A DNA stretch of 64,000 nucleotides from Doryteuthis pealeii (lineage: Eukaryota > Mollusca > Cephalopoda > Myopsida > Loliginidae), in NCBI GenBank assembly GCA_023376005.1, contig CM042151.1:78812944-78876943 (forward strand). Reading direction: 5' to 3'. Shown piece after piece: positions 1-10,508 of the stretch; position 1 is the first letter of the stretch, and each line of letters opens with the position of its first letter. Made by a program: the position numbers and the translations under genes. The notes beneath the pieces were generated by a model, which was not told where the DNA came from, did not search any database, and saw nothing but the letters and a program-made list of their open reading frames with translations.

Positions 1-567
1 TGGAATAAATAGAGAGAATTAGCGGTAAAAAATTAGTTATAAAAATGTTAGAATATTTCTGCTATATTGAAAAAATTAATTTTAATCAAAATGGATTCAT
101 TTGTTTTAATGTATAAGACCTCAAGAATTTGGACTTTTTGTTTGTTTTCTTTTTGTAGTATGTGCCCTTTGATTGCTTGGTTGAAATTACGATTTTTTTG
201 TTTGTTTGTAAAAATAAACATTTTTTTCTGTTCATTTTTTTCTTTAAACTAAATTTATTCTTTTTTAAATGGGTTTTATAAAAATGTTAAAATAAAAATA
301 GCAGGTTTACCCGTTAATCAACTATTAAAAACAATCCATTTAACAAAATAAAACACATTCATATCGAATACGAATAATTTTTAAACATATCTATTTGACC
401 TGAATTTAGGTAATAATGGCAAAGGTAAATAATGTCACAAATACAATAGATTTATTGAAATATATGTATCAGTTTAAAATTTGTGTGACAATATTGTTCA
501 GATATGAGAACAGAGTTTTATATCAACTTTTAAAAATAGAATTTTAATAACTAGAATCTTATGCAGT
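1..567. other. AT-rich DNA, no gene seen
   Basis: Long A/T runs with frequent stops in all frames. The small open frame at 67-252 is low-complexity Phe/Leu/Lys and has no family resemblance, so I do not call it. Confidence 0.6.
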
Positions 568-650
568 TTAGTGTCATACCTAAGACACCCCTTTGGGTGG
601 GGGTCTTACCACTCTGCAGTGGATGCAGTTAGTATATTGTAATCCCCACT
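568..650 (-). repeat. Fragment of the ~600-bp '91-codon' retroposon
   Basis: Shares the GGGGGTCTTACC / CTCTGCAG / GTGCAGT block that closes the larger copies at 28.9 and 39.96 kb, joined to the block around the CATACCCAGGA-type motif. An internal deletion removed the middle. Old, diverged copy. Confidence 0.6.
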
Positions 651-2480
651 GAAAAATAAATACAAGGAAAAAAAATTAAATAAGTTTATCATAATGTATA
701 TAGTTATGTGGAAATGCAGAGTTAAAGGGAGTAAGTCACTTTTTCACCCCCCAAAAAAACAGCCTAAAATTTGGAAAAAAATTACCGAGATCAACAAGTG
801 AAAAATTTCATACTGGACAGTTTACACTGTATAGCCAAAAAAACTAAGAAAAAATGATAACCCAACATGGACATGTGCAATGAAACAGTTCACCTGTCCT
901 CAAAGTGAAAATCTGGCTATTTTGAAAAAAAAAAAAAGGAGAAACCCCATTTTCCTTAAGACCACACTAGTCTTCCATAAACAAAAAAGAACAATCATTA
1001 GTTATAATTTTTTAAATAAATAAAAATCTTGGAAAATATGTTGCATAACATTGGGCATTTTTAATCATACATTTTTAGATAGATTAAAATTTTTTTATTC
1101 ATAACAAAAATATGGTTTACAACATCTACTTTCCAGACATTTGAAATTCACTATTAAATTTCTAAGTGAATAAAAATAGGTCAATTGAATTAGAGAAAAT
1201 ACATTTTTTACATCAATTCAAAGAAAAATATTGTTTTAAAACTACAAAAAAAAAAAAAAAAAAGATTGTTTCAAAAAGGAAATAAATCATTCTAAAATTA
1301 TTTCTCTTAGGAAACACCATATATCTATATTTTTATACATTCTTCTTTATCAAAAAATATTCAAAATATTCAAAATTATATTTTTCAAAATAGTCTTTGA
1401 TTTTATTTCTAAAATAGCATTTTTGAATTGCAAAAAGGTATTCTCATATTTATCAAGAAAATAGGAGATTTCGGGTTTATATGATTTAAAAAAGGATTTT
1501 TTTAAATAAATAATGATGAAAATTAAAAGACTGAAATTAATAATTTTTTAAAAAAAATTTTGTATCGACAAAAATTTAAAAATAATCAAATGATATTTCT
1601 CACACAAAACCTATTAAAAATTGGGGTAAAAATTTGATTTTCTAGTTTTTAATGGTAATTATTACGTCCCCATTTTTATTCTTTTTGGAGCGGTCAAAAT
1701 TCAATGTAAACATTAATTTAAAACACAATTTCAGGAATTCTATGATATGAAAAAAAAAAAAAAAAAAAAATAGTGTTTTCTTTAATCTTATTTCTTTCAA
1801 ATGATACCATGATTTTTGACAATGAAACAACTTTTAGGAACGTTTTGTGACTTTTCCCGTCATGTGTACATTTATCGCGCAAAATCGATTGGACGTCCCT
1901 GCTATACATATATTTTCAGCCCAAGAGAACATGGGGGGGGGCTATTGATTTTAAATGTATTTAAATTTAATCCAAAAGTTTTTTAATTAGCCTATTTTTA
2001 AAACAATGATAGATTTAATTGAAGATAGATCAAATTAAAATATCAATCGTCATTCTTCGCGAAAAAATTTTTAAAATTTTGTATTTATTTGCAGAAAAAA
2101 GAAATAAAGAGAAAGACATATTTCTTTTTTTTTCTCGTCTTATTGTCTTCTTCACAAAACAATACAGCATTAGAGAATATGTATTTATTTCATATAAAAG
2201 AATATATGTAGTACAAACCTTTATTTGTTTTTGTTTTAAACGTAGTATTCCATTGAACTTATTTATTTACGTGTTGTGATTGGGTACAAATACTGCCTGG
2301 CACAACAATATCACATTTGTTTCATATTTGTAAATATAAAAATTAAAAGAACATAAAACTTACTTAATTCTTTCTTCTTCAACTGAGTTCTCTTCCTTTG
2401 TAAAAATGCAAATTGTATCCCAAGAGGCAGAAGTAGAAATTAAAATATGTAAACAAAGAAATAAGGAAAACGCTACTTAC
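651..2480. other. AT-rich DNA, no gene seen
   Basis: Homopolymer A/T runs, no repeat family recognised with confidence. The 86-codon frame at 2019-2279 is rich in Phe/Ile/Lys, as expected by chance in such DNA. Part of this stretch (from about 2095) resembles 23.99-24.34 kb, as if both lie in the first intron of paralogous genes. Confidence 0.5.
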
Positions 2481-2690
2481 TTTATATATATATATTATTT
2501 TTTTTCAACTTTGATTTTTGTTGTCTTCTTTGGGACGATGTAATATTTGCAAGAAGGAAAAGACGATATAGTTTTAAATAATTTAGACCAGAATTTTTTA
2601 GATTGTTTCCCAAAAAAACGATTGTACAAAACGTGAAAATAAACGGGCGAGCGATTGTGAAGGGAGGTAATTAAGAAAAACACTCATGAA
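2481..2690 (-). other. Candidate non-coding first exon, zinc-finger gene family
   Basis: On the minus strand this segment ends at a consensus donor GTAAGT (2480-2475). It aligns by eye with 24348-24547 (-): both contain a CTCCCTTCA/CTCCCTTGA block, a diverged GGAAACAATCTAAA / GGAAAAATCTAAA block and a GTAAGT followed by an AGCGTT/AACGTT intron start. The TATA-like motif lies 232 bp before the exon end, against 227 bp in the paralogue. The gene it would belong to lies left of the window. Exon status is inference. Confidence 0.35.
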
Positions 2691-2712
2691 AATGTCTCAT
2701 AAATACAGGAAA

Positions 2713-2718
2713 CTTATA
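2713..2718 (-). promoter_or_regulatory. TATA-like box upstream of first-exon candidate
   Basis: Minus strand reads GATATAAGTTTCC, aligning with CATATAAGTCCCGCCC upstream of the paralogous exon at 24.5 kb. The spacing to the donor site is conserved between the two. Confidence 0.3.
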
Positions 2719-2739
2719 TCAACTTGTTGAATATATTAG

Positions 2740-2865
2740 GTACCACCAATTTTCACGTGAAATTTGCAACCCCCCCCTATTTAATATAATGAAACTTGCA
2801 TAAAGATTAATATTATCTTAAAATTTTTTGTCCATTCGAAAGAAGAAATGATAATTGATCATTAT
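2740..2865 (-). repeat. Interspersed repeat (GGTACCACCAATTTTC family)
   Basis: Reverse-complement copy of sequence also at 34.72-34.94, 37.17-37.29 and 45.73-45.83 kb. Shared blocks: TTCTTCTTTCGAATGGACAA, ATGCAAGTTTCATT and ATTGGTGGTACC. No coding content recognised. Confidence 0.6.
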
Positions 2866-3611
2866 TAAAAATTATATATTCTAAAACATATACACATGTA
2901 TACACACATTCATATGTATTACTCTAATACCAATGATCATTGAAATGAATGATGATAATGTCAAATGAAAACTAAAAATTTCTTGATACTTTATAATCAT
3001 AATGATAATAATCTTATTATAATGGAGATTGTGTGTTTTTCTGTCTGTAACCGAAACTATTACTACTCAAATCACAATTTCCTTAGTTATTTGCATCACA
3101 TTCTCCATGAGTTTATTTTTATTTAATGTCAATTATTAATAAAATTGTTTCACATTATTAATACTGTTAACCATATCCACATACTAATAACATGCAATTG
3201 TATTTATATATACAACAAAATAGCAGTTTACAGTGTGAACAGGAGGCTAATTTGCATATTGATATCAAAAATTTGATTTTAATAAATATGTGCTCAGTAT
3301 TATTGATTTCTAATTGTTTGGTTTTATCTTAATGAATATGAGCAAAAATATTCAGGATAAATCTTAAAAGAAATTCATTAAGAAATAAATATAATTTTAT
3401 TCTTTACTTCCTATTTTAACTAAACAGTTAGCAATGAAAGACGGAGTGATAGAACGGTAAGTTTGGGTTGTTCTATTTTTCTATTATACCTCCTCTGTTT
3501 AAATACTTTTATCTACATTCTTATTTAGTCTCATTAGTCTTTCTAATTTAGTATAATATTTTATTATATTAAATCTTAAATACTTGCACCCAGAGGGTGC
3601 ATATATTTGCT
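2866..3611. other. AT-rich DNA, no gene seen
   Basis: No open frame of note and no recognised repeat. Confidence 0.5.
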
Positions 3612-4348
3612 AGTAATAATAATAGCAATAATTGAATCACTAATAATTGCTGCACAAAATAATGCCATAAGGACAAATTATAGCAAAGCAAAAATTGATA
3701 AGACCTAACAAAATAGTAAATGATGACTATGTGGTGACAGAGATGAGACTGTAAACCATGTACTAAGGGAATGCAGCAAATTAGCACAATGGGATACAAA
3801 ACTAGGCATGACTGAGTTGGGAAGGTGATCCACTGGGAATTATGAAAAAATGAAATTTTGACCATACAACAAAATGGTATATGCATAAACTAGAATTTGT
3901 TCTTGAGAATGAAACGCATAAAATTTTCTGGGACTTTAAGATAAAGACAGATCACCTTATCCCAGCAAGGAGGCCAGACCTAGTGTTAATTAACAAAAAA
4001 GAACGAACTTGTCAACTGGTGGATTTTGCAGTTCCAGCAGATCACAGGGTGAAGATGAAGGAAAAACAAAAAGATGGACAAATACCTGGATCTTGCCAGA
4101 GAACTGAAAAAGCTATGGAATATGAAAGTCAAAGTGATACCAATTGTAGTTGGTGCACTTGGAACGGTCCCAAAAAGCTTGGAAAAAGTCTGGAAAATCT
4201 GGAAATCAGAGGAAGAATTGAGACCATCCAGAATACTGCACTGCTGCAATTTGCCAGAATACTCAGAAGAGTCCTGGAGATCTGAGGAGACTTGTTGTCA
4301 CTCAGACTCCAGGGAAATGCCATCAGTTAATGCTCATGTGAAAAACTA

Positions 4349-4392
<44 letters not shown>
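3612..4392 (+). mobile_element. 5'-truncated Dong/R4-like LINE, copy 1
   Basis: Only the 3' end of a non-LTR retrotransposon with a restriction-like endonuclease. The decayed CCHC knuckle region (about 3720-3770) has a stop in place of its first Cys. The open frame 3881-4285 carries the PD...D endonuclease core (ARRPDLVLINKK, then QLVDFAVPAD), followed by a frame change near 4060. The 3' end runs into a (TAA)n tract at about 4345-4392, and a short TAA run (3612-3622) also precedes the 5' truncation point. TAA association is known for Dong of silkworm. Non-functional; closely related to the copies at 19.5-22.9 kb. Confidence 0.8.
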
Positions 4393-4395
<3 letters not shown>

Positions 4396-4415
4396 GAAGA
4401 AGAAGAAGAAGAAGA
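4345..4415. repeat. (TAA)n then (AAG)n microsatellite
   Basis: About 48 bp of TAA repeats forming the tail of the LINE, followed by GAA/AAG repeats. The same TAA-to-AAG order occurs at 22819-22912. Confidence 0.9.
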
Positions 4416-4418
4416 ATG

Positions 4419-4677
4419 AAGAGGTGCATGGTGTAATGGTTACTATCATTGTAAATTGCAAGATGAGTTCTGATACTGGGCAAGGCTGTTTGCATTTTGT
4501 ATAGTGCTATTCTCCCTCTAGCTATGGATGAATAGCTGGAAAGACTGGGCTCTTTAACTATGGTTAGGTAATTAGTCTAGGGGAAGGAAAAATCTGGATT
4601 CTAACCTATTAAACTCCGCTTAAGAAATTGACCTTGCATCATATCCTGCTTGTGGAGTGGGGTTGGTAAATATGTAT
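4419..4677 (+). mobile_element. tRNA-derived SINE, family A
   Basis: The tRNA-like head has a Pol III A box (TGGTGTAATGG) and a degraded B box. The body includes the block CTCTTTAAC..GGTTAGG..GTCTAGG found in all family A copies. The 3' end has the AAATTGACCTTG..CATCATATCCTGC block. It follows directly on the LINE tail. Other copies: 25.83, 26.74 (-), 27.86, 32.41, 33.16, 50.12 and 59.67 kb. Confidence 0.8.
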
Positions 4678-4726
4678 AAGTAGAATAATATACACTAAAT
4701 ATTAGATATAAAAACTTGCAAAATTT

Positions 4727-5150
4727 TCCTATGAGTCAAATGTCATAAGACGATCCCCAAAATTTGAGCTTCCAAATCCAAAAATTGGCAGAATTATGTT
4801 GATTTTTAGCTCTCCAAATTTGGTGGGTTTGGTGAAAAATGGTGACTTTTTGTAATCTATTTTTGTCTATAAAATGAGTTCTAGAACTTCCCTACTACTA
4901 AAAATTGGTTTATAAAAGCATTTTTGCCCATGAAATCTAAGAATGCTATCAAAAAAGTTTTAAAGTCAACCAATCTTAAGTTATTAATGATTTCTAGTAA
5001 GATCAACATCCCCATGTGGCACTGCATCTCTGACAATTTTTTTTTCTATTATTATTTCACATATATAGAACATTATTTGTACCAAAAAGATAGTTTGATA
5101 TTGAAGCTAGTTAAAATTTTACAAATCAGAAATCATTAATAACTTAAAAA
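4727..5150. repeat. Partial copy of a foldback repeat (family F)
   Basis: Shares AAATTTGAGCTTCCAA, TCTCCAAATTTGG, GAGTTCTAGAACTTCC and GTCAACCAATCTTAAG-like blocks with 37.56-38.03 and 52.27-52.89 kb. The 52-kb copy shows that these blocks form the arms of a large inverted repeat. Confidence 0.65.
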
Positions 5151-5398
5151 ACCCTCTTGGAACTATGCTACTTTTAGCATTATTCCAGGAGGAAAAAAAC
5201 ACTTTTATAGATAAATTTATTCATTTAAATATACACATTAATAACTGTGATACCTAACCTGAAATTACTAGTTTTGTATGAATAAATTTATTTATGTATA
5301 AAGATATAAAAAAAAAAAACTTTTATAGATAGATAAATTTATTCATATAAATATGCAATAATGACTGTGATACCTAACCTGAAATTACTTAAAATTTC

Positions 5399-5638
5399 AG
5401 ACCATATGATCTTTAGGCACCCCTTTTGAGATCTCGTTTCATAAGGACATTTTTTTTTCATTTACACCGTCAAAATCCGGTTGTTTGTAAACAGACGATT
5501 TTGAGAGGTTTTTTTTAAATTATAAAACTAACCCCTAACCCTAACCCCTAACAAACAACCGGATTTTGACGGTGTAAATGAAAAAAATGTCCTTATGAAA
5601 TGAGATTGCAAAAGGGGTGCCTAAAGGTCATATAGTCC
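5399..5638. mobile_element. MITE family T1, telomere-motif core, hAT-like
   Basis: Inverted-repeat element. The left arm begins AGACCATATG and contains CACCGTCAAAATCCGG; the right arm mirrors it with CCGGATTTTGACGGTG and ends ATAGTCC. The centre contains CCCCTAACCCTAACCCC. The flanks AAAATTTC and AAAATTTG look like an 8-bp target duplication (7/8). No coding sequence. Other copies at 8.08, 35.59, 42.42 (half) and 46.10 kb. Confidence 0.8.
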
Positions 5639-6011
5639 AAAATTTGAATTGTTCTGAAAACAGGCTTCTATTTTTGGATTGTTAATTGGGGTAAGCCCAG
5701 GTAATCAATTCAAAAATAATTCTATCATCTTTGGTCATTGTTGAGGATATGGATACTAGTATATTCTGAAGTTATGGCTGAAAGTAAAAGTACTCTGATT
5801 ATACCATTAGAGACATTGTACAATCTTTAAACCACCTTCGTCAACAGTTGTAACATATTGATCACCACTAAAAAAAAGGCCAATAAAAAACTGATCATCA
5901 AAACTTTGTGCATTACCTTCAATAAAATATGCCTACAAGAAAATCTGCTGCCTAAATATACAATATATATATATATATATCATCAGGTCTTGTTGATCGC
6001 ACAGATCCCCA

Positions 6012-6016
<5 letters not shown>

Positions 6017-6046
<30 letters not shown>
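6017..6046. repeat. (CT)n microsatellite
   Basis: Perfect CT dinucleotide run about 30 bp long, next to the RTE-like fragment. Confidence 0.9.
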
Positions 6047-6049
<3 letters not shown>

Positions 6050-6240
6050 CCTGTCCATATTGATCATTGCTCTTGGTAGGTCTTCTGCATGGCCTCCAAT
6101 ATCTACATAGAGCTGAGTGATATCAGCTTTTTGATGGTCATCTGTAGGTGTCCATAAGAATGTTACTTAGAAGTTCATCTTTGCTTCTCCAACACTAGCA
6201 GGGTCCAGCATGTCTTAACAGCTACTGAAAGATACCATTA
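6050..6240 (-). pseudogene. RTE-like LINE fragment, C-terminal end
   Basis: Minus-strand translation gives a broken match to the C-terminal tail common in RTE-type LINE polyproteins: a RHAGPC stretch, then CWRSKDELLSNIL, then an LYVDIGGHAEDLPRAM-like segment in a shifted frame. Stops and frame changes interrupt it. Related scraps lie at 15.86 and 60.87 kb. Confidence 0.5.
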
Positions 6241-7334
6241 TACATAACTTGTATTTGCACCTACTAAAACATGCAATAATTATACAGTGAGATTTTGAAG
6301 ATCCCATGTAGAATAATCCCTTACTATCAGTTTTGGATACCTTACATTTATATATATATATATACATATTATATATAGTATGTTATACATATATTATAAT
6401 GCACTATATATTTTCCTTGTGTCTATATCATGATGTTGGGTTGTGTTATATGAATTCAAATATATCTGTGATATTTTCCTGGTTTAATTAAATTACTCTC
6501 TCTTCTCTCTCTCTCTCTGTTTTGGTCTTTCACTGTAAACTTTTAGTAGTACGTCTTCTATGTCACTTCATGTTCTTTACCCAGCTATGGGTTAAATAGT
6601 ATCACTACTGTTCTTTTACATGGATGGCTTTAACATTAAATAACTCATAAAGGTTGAAATACCATTAAAGTAAGAAACCAAACCATTATGTCATTTTTCT
6701 CTTTTTCAATTCCTTTTCCTTTAACTTATTTCCTATTCAATTTCTTCTTCTTTCTTGTTTATTTGAACAGTTAGAAAGGATTTCAGTTAATTGATGCTCC
6801 TGTGTTCTCAACTTGTCAACATGGAATCCATATATAGAAGTGTATATAATTTAGTTATTTTTAACATGAATTGGGTTAATATGAACAGGAAATTGATAAT
6901 TTGTGTGTATGTGGTTATGGTCTGTTTATTGGGGGGTATATTTCTCTGAAATATTTCTCTTTGATTAGAAGTAGTCTGTAATCATGTTTTTGATAAATCA
7001 GCATTACTCTAATATTCCCATTGCTGCATTCATAGAGGTGTTTTGACATGTAGCAATTTCTCTTGCTTGCTAGTTTTATGTTACTTTTGTGCAATGCAAT
7101 TTTTTTAATCAACAAAGCTTTGCAACTTATATAGATTTGTTTGCAGTTTGTGCATTCTATTATATAAACTATATGCTATTGATGTTTCTATTTTAAATAT
7201 TGGTTTGAGATTTTCAGAAATATAGAACTTTCATGTTATAATTATATCACATACCCCACAATCTTTTGTTTTTGCATTTTTAGACTCACCTTAATCCTAA
7301 AACTTGATCAATAGTTTTAGTATTTGCTGAGCTG
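6241..7334. other. AT-rich DNA with short TA/CT runs, no gene seen
   Basis: TA-rich simple repeats near 6350-6410 and a CT run near 6500. No open frame with recognisable content. Confidence 0.5.
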
Positions 7335-7690
7335 TTCCTACCATGATGCTGCCCTGTAGAATATGCCAACTGCAACTCAGCAGAGGGGTAAGACCCCCTC
7401 CCCAACCCAATAGGGCCACCTGTTTACCATGAGTGGCAATCCATAATACCTGAGGACAGGATTGTGGAAGCTGACCTGTCTGTAATCTGGGTACTAAGTG
7501 GTTCAATGACATGCAACACTCTACTTCGGACCTTACTTAAGCTAGACAGGTGGTTAGAGAGGCCCCATCCTATCAATTGGCTGATCATGTCAAATCCTAG
7601 CAATTATATGATTGTCCTAACTGTATTCTTCAAATTTTATCATAGAGGTGCTAGAAGGCAGTGGTTGAGGCTCAACCACCATCGTTTATT
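7335..7690 (+). mobile_element. 91-codon retroposon, diverged plus-strand copy
   Basis: Carries the family blocks GCAGAGGGGTAAGAC, a CATGCAACACTC segment, GAGAGGCCCC and GGTGCTAGAAGGCAGTGG in the orientation opposite to most copies. The open frame 7464-7724 still matches the family ORF in places (MTCNTLL, SNPSNYMI, RGARRQWLRL), but the start and spacing differ. Confidence 0.7.
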
Positions 7691-7734
7691 AATACACATG
7701 AAATTAAGAAAAATTATTTCTTAAACAAATTATA

Positions 7735-8000
7735 AAAGTAAAAAGTTAAGTAGGCAGAGAGTCCTATTGCCAGAATCAGTCAGACAGTGAGAGAGTTTAT
7801 CCCCTTTTCATTACAGCGAGAATTGGGAGATTATTTTTTGCATCTGATTTGGAGAGCCACACCTACCAACAGCTCTCCACTTTACCCACAAATCCAAGCA
7901 GTGCTACTCATGCATTGACATGACAAGGGCCTGTATCAAACCTGGAACCTTGTGGTTCCTAGGCGGATGCTCAGCCAACTGTGCTAAATTGGCCCTTTAC
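7735..8000 (-). mobile_element. tRNA-derived SINE, family B
   Basis: Minus strand starts GGGCCAATTTAGCACAGTTG with A-box-like sequence and a B-box-like GGTTTGATACAGG, then a body with GTAAAGTGGAGAGCTG and a CTCTGCCTACTT end. Other copies at 27.66 (-), 28.09 (-), 42.62 (+) and a head at 43.49 kb (-). Confidence 0.75.
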
Positions 8001-8080
8001 ATATAAATCATATATCCATAAAAAACAAGATTTGTCATTAAATGACCTACAAGTGTTTGTATGCCATTAAACACAAAAAG

Positions 8081-8372
8081 GGACCATATGACGTTAAGGC
8101 ACCCCTTCTGTGATATCGACTCGTGGGGACACTTTTCTCATTTACACCGTAAAAATCCGGTTGTTTGTTAGGGGTTAGGGTAAGGGTAAGGGTTAGGGTT
8201 AGGGGTTAGTTTTATAATTTAAAAAAAAAATCTAAAAATCGTCTGTAAACAATTAACCGGATTTTGACCGTGTGAAATGGAAAAAATGTCCCCACTAATT
8301 GAAATCGCAAAAGGTTGCGATTTCTATTAGTGGGACATTTTTTCCATTCACACGGTCAAAAATAATTGGTCC
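8081..8372. mobile_element. MITE family T1, extended copy
   Basis: Starts GGACCATATGACG and ends ATTGGTCC. The centre holds a TTAGGG-type tract (about 8169-8207). The right side has an extra inverted segment: GAAATCGCAAAAGG..GCGATTTC folds back at 8300-8322. Flanks ACAAAAAG / AAAAAAAA are compatible with an eroded 8-bp duplication. Confidence 0.75.
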
Positions 8373-8859
8373 AAAAAAAAGAAACAAAAAAATCTGTGTT
8401 TATTTTCAAAACAAAACAGTGAAAACTATTGAAAACTTGTGAGTGTAAAAACTTTTATTTTCAGTGAATAGGAAAAGAGTAAGTATGTAAAAATAATGTA
8501 CATTTAGTATAATAGATATACAATCCAAAATAAATCTTGTTTTCTCAGTATCATTTAACTTAAAAGGAAAAGCTTTTTTTTGCAATCAGTTATATGGATT
8601 AAACTATTTTGAAACAATCAAACATCAAGTAACAATTCTCAAAACAATTTGCAAACAATAATCATTTTAAGAAAAAAATCCTATTTGATTAAAATTATTA
8701 GAAAACGAATATAACTTTAAGTAACTATTCCTATTAATCATTTAAAAAGAGATAAACACTTCATACTTAGTTATAATATGAATACTTTAAGAGTAGATGT
8801 AGTTAGAAATCATTTTCAACATATCTATTTTATTCATAGATAAGAGTTGAACAGTTACA
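8373..8859. other. AT-rich DNA, no gene seen
   Basis: No recognised feature between the MITE and the next retroposon fragment. Confidence 0.5.
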
Positions 8860-8970
8860 ACCACTCAGAGTGGACCTAGGGCAATGAAGGGATGACTCCA
8901 CATGCCCTAGATCTCTAGAACTGGAACCTCATCACTAGAGGCAGTTTAGTATGATAACCAGGACATACCA
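8860..8970 (-). repeat. Fragment of the 91-codon retroposon
   Basis: Matches the family block CACTCAGAGTGG..GGCAATGAAGGG..CTCCACATGCCC..CTGGAACCTCATCA, then the CCAGGACATAC motif. Diverged and short. Confidence 0.6.
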
Positions 8971-9220
8971 GAGAAGATATAAACATAGAATTAAGATTTA
9001 TCTTATGAACAGCAAATATAATAAATAAATAAGTAAAAAAAAAACAGTTTGCTTTCAAATTTTGTAATTTCATATTTTCTTAAGTGTAGTTTGGAGAAGA
9101 AAAAAAACAGAAACCCTAGAAAAGCCTAATTCTTTATAGATGGATGTTTAGAACTCTGTCAGTAGAGGACCCTGTCAATAAACCCCCACACTGGTTTCTA
9201 ACAGAAAAATGGTAAGTTAT

Positions 9221-9387
9221 TGTGGTATACTAAGACCCGGAAGCACCGGTTATAACATTGTTGTATGAAACGGAAGTACTGTTTCAGCCATCTTGTATTA
9301 TTTTAAATAAAAGGCGGAAGTGGGTTCTTCTTGCAGTTAACGTCAACTGGGCTACACGTCTTATTATTCGCTAAGCGCGTTATAACA
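9221..9387 (+). repeat. 5' LTR of the Ty3 element
   Basis: 167 bp, begins TGTGGTATAC and ends GCGTTATAACA (TG...CA). Contains AAATAAAAGG, a likely polyadenylation signal, near its middle. Identical to the 3' LTR at 13509-13675. Confidence 0.95.
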
Positions 9388-9389
9388 AT

Positions 9390-9405
9390 TGGCAGACGAG
9401 GATTT
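9390..9405 (+). other. tRNA primer-binding site
   Basis: TGGCAGACGAGGATTT starts two bases after the LTR. TGG complements the CCA end of a tRNA, and the rest resembles the TGGCGACGAGGAT-type sites of many Mag-like elements, with a small difference. Which tRNA is used cannot be fixed by eye. Confidence 0.7.
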
Positions 9406-9420
9406 GTTTCACTGAAGAAA

Positions 9421-9636
9421 ATGCCATTACTCGGACATTTAGAAGAATTCTGTACGGAATCAGGGAATATATCAACCTATTTGGACCGAGTAGAACAGTT
9501 TTTTATCGCAAACGATATTGGACATGAGAACCAAGTAAAATGCAAAGCCATATTACTGAGTACAATTGGAGAAAGGACCTACAGAGTCTTGGAGGATTTA
9601 TGTACCCCTCAAAAACCAAGCGAAAAGTCTCTGGGG
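9421..9636 (+). CDS. gag: Ty3 gag, N-terminal part
   Basis: The ATG at 9421 is the first good start after the primer-binding site; the frame is open upstream into the LTR, but this Met precedes conserved Gag sequence (PLLGHLEEF, then YLDRVEQFFIAN). About 70 residues of the structural protein's N-terminal domain are in this frame, including the VKCKAILLSTIG helix typical of Mag-type Gags. The reading then has to move back one base at the run of four G at 9633-9636 to continue in the next segment. One lost G (mutation or sequencing error) is the simplest explanation. The sequence there is not a standard slippery heptamer. In frame, the product runs on into non-homologous residues and stops at 9681. 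Confidence 0.8.
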
Positions 9637-10508
9637 AAATTACCCAGTTGTTGTTGGAACATTTTAAGCCTAAAAGACTAATAGTGGCTGAAAGTTTTCG
9701 TTTCCATAATGCAAAACAAGAGGAGGGTGAGTCAATTTCAAAATTTCTTGTTCGCCTTAAACATTTGTCTTCTACATGCGAATTTGGGTCATTTTTAAAA
9801 AGAGCATTGCGTGACAAATTTGTGTGTGGATTAAGGGACGATAAAATTCAGGAAAAATTATTGTCCCAAGATATGTCGTTAGAAGAAGCTGTTAAAATGG
9901 CCACAGCTATAGAATTAGCAATGAGTGACGTTGCACATATAAAGAAAAGAGAGACGGATGAAGTAAATAAAATGTGTTCCGAGTCTAACACAACTGAATT
10001 ACAAAAGAAAGAAAAAAGTTGTCTTGGTTGTGGTGGGAAATGGCATGAGAAAAGATTTTTTTGTCCCGCATGGGGGAAAATTTGTTTTAAATGTAACAAT
10101 AAACATCACTTTTCAAAATTTTGTAAAAATGAACAAAGGAGAAAGGTGTCGAATTACATACAAGAGACAGACGACATACCCTTATTTTTTACGAGATCGA
10201 ATAGCCGTGAACCATATATGTGTAATATTTATTTAAATGGTATTCAATGTCAAATGGAAATTGACACCGGTTGTTCGTCTACTCTGATAAGTAAACAGCA
10301 GTTTGACTTACTGCCGAACGCGAGACTTATAAAAACGGCAACATTACAGAGGTTGCGGACCTATTCGGGTGAGGTCATTGTACCTAAAGGGGTTGCTAAC
10401 CTGAATGTAAAATACCAGGGAAAAAACACATTATTTAAGACTGTTAGTTGTACCAGGTTCTGGACCAAATCTTCTTGGAAGAGACTGGCTGCAAAAATTG
10501 CCAATTAA
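9634..10508 (+). CDS. gag-pro: Ty3 gag C-terminal part and protease
   Basis: Second frame of the element, overlapping the first. Continues Gag (FHNAKQEEGESISKFLVRLK is the conserved retrotransposon-gag helix region), then a double Cys/His knuckle (CxxC..H..C and CxxC...H....C, about 10019-10127), then an aspartic protease with its DTG active site at 10263-10271 (context EIDTGCSSTLIS). Gag packages the RNA and the protease cleaves the polyprotein. Near 10446 one extra base throws the protease's end out of frame, so its conserved GxNLLGRDW-type tail is read in the pol frame. The stop at 10506-10508 overlaps pol. Confidence 0.85.

Noticed and set aside
2019..2279. 86-codon plus-strand frame
   Set aside because: Low-complexity Phe/Ile/Lys composition expected by chance in A/T-rich DNA; no domain.
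8169..8207. TTAGGG-type array as a possible chromosome end or fusion point
   Set aside because: Short, imperfect and bounded by MITE arms, as at the other sites.
9633..9639. Programmed -1 frameshift site in gag
   Set aside because: GGGGAAA does not fit the standard X XXY YYZ pattern for tandem slippage, and the position inside gag is unusual; an indel is simpler, though not proven.
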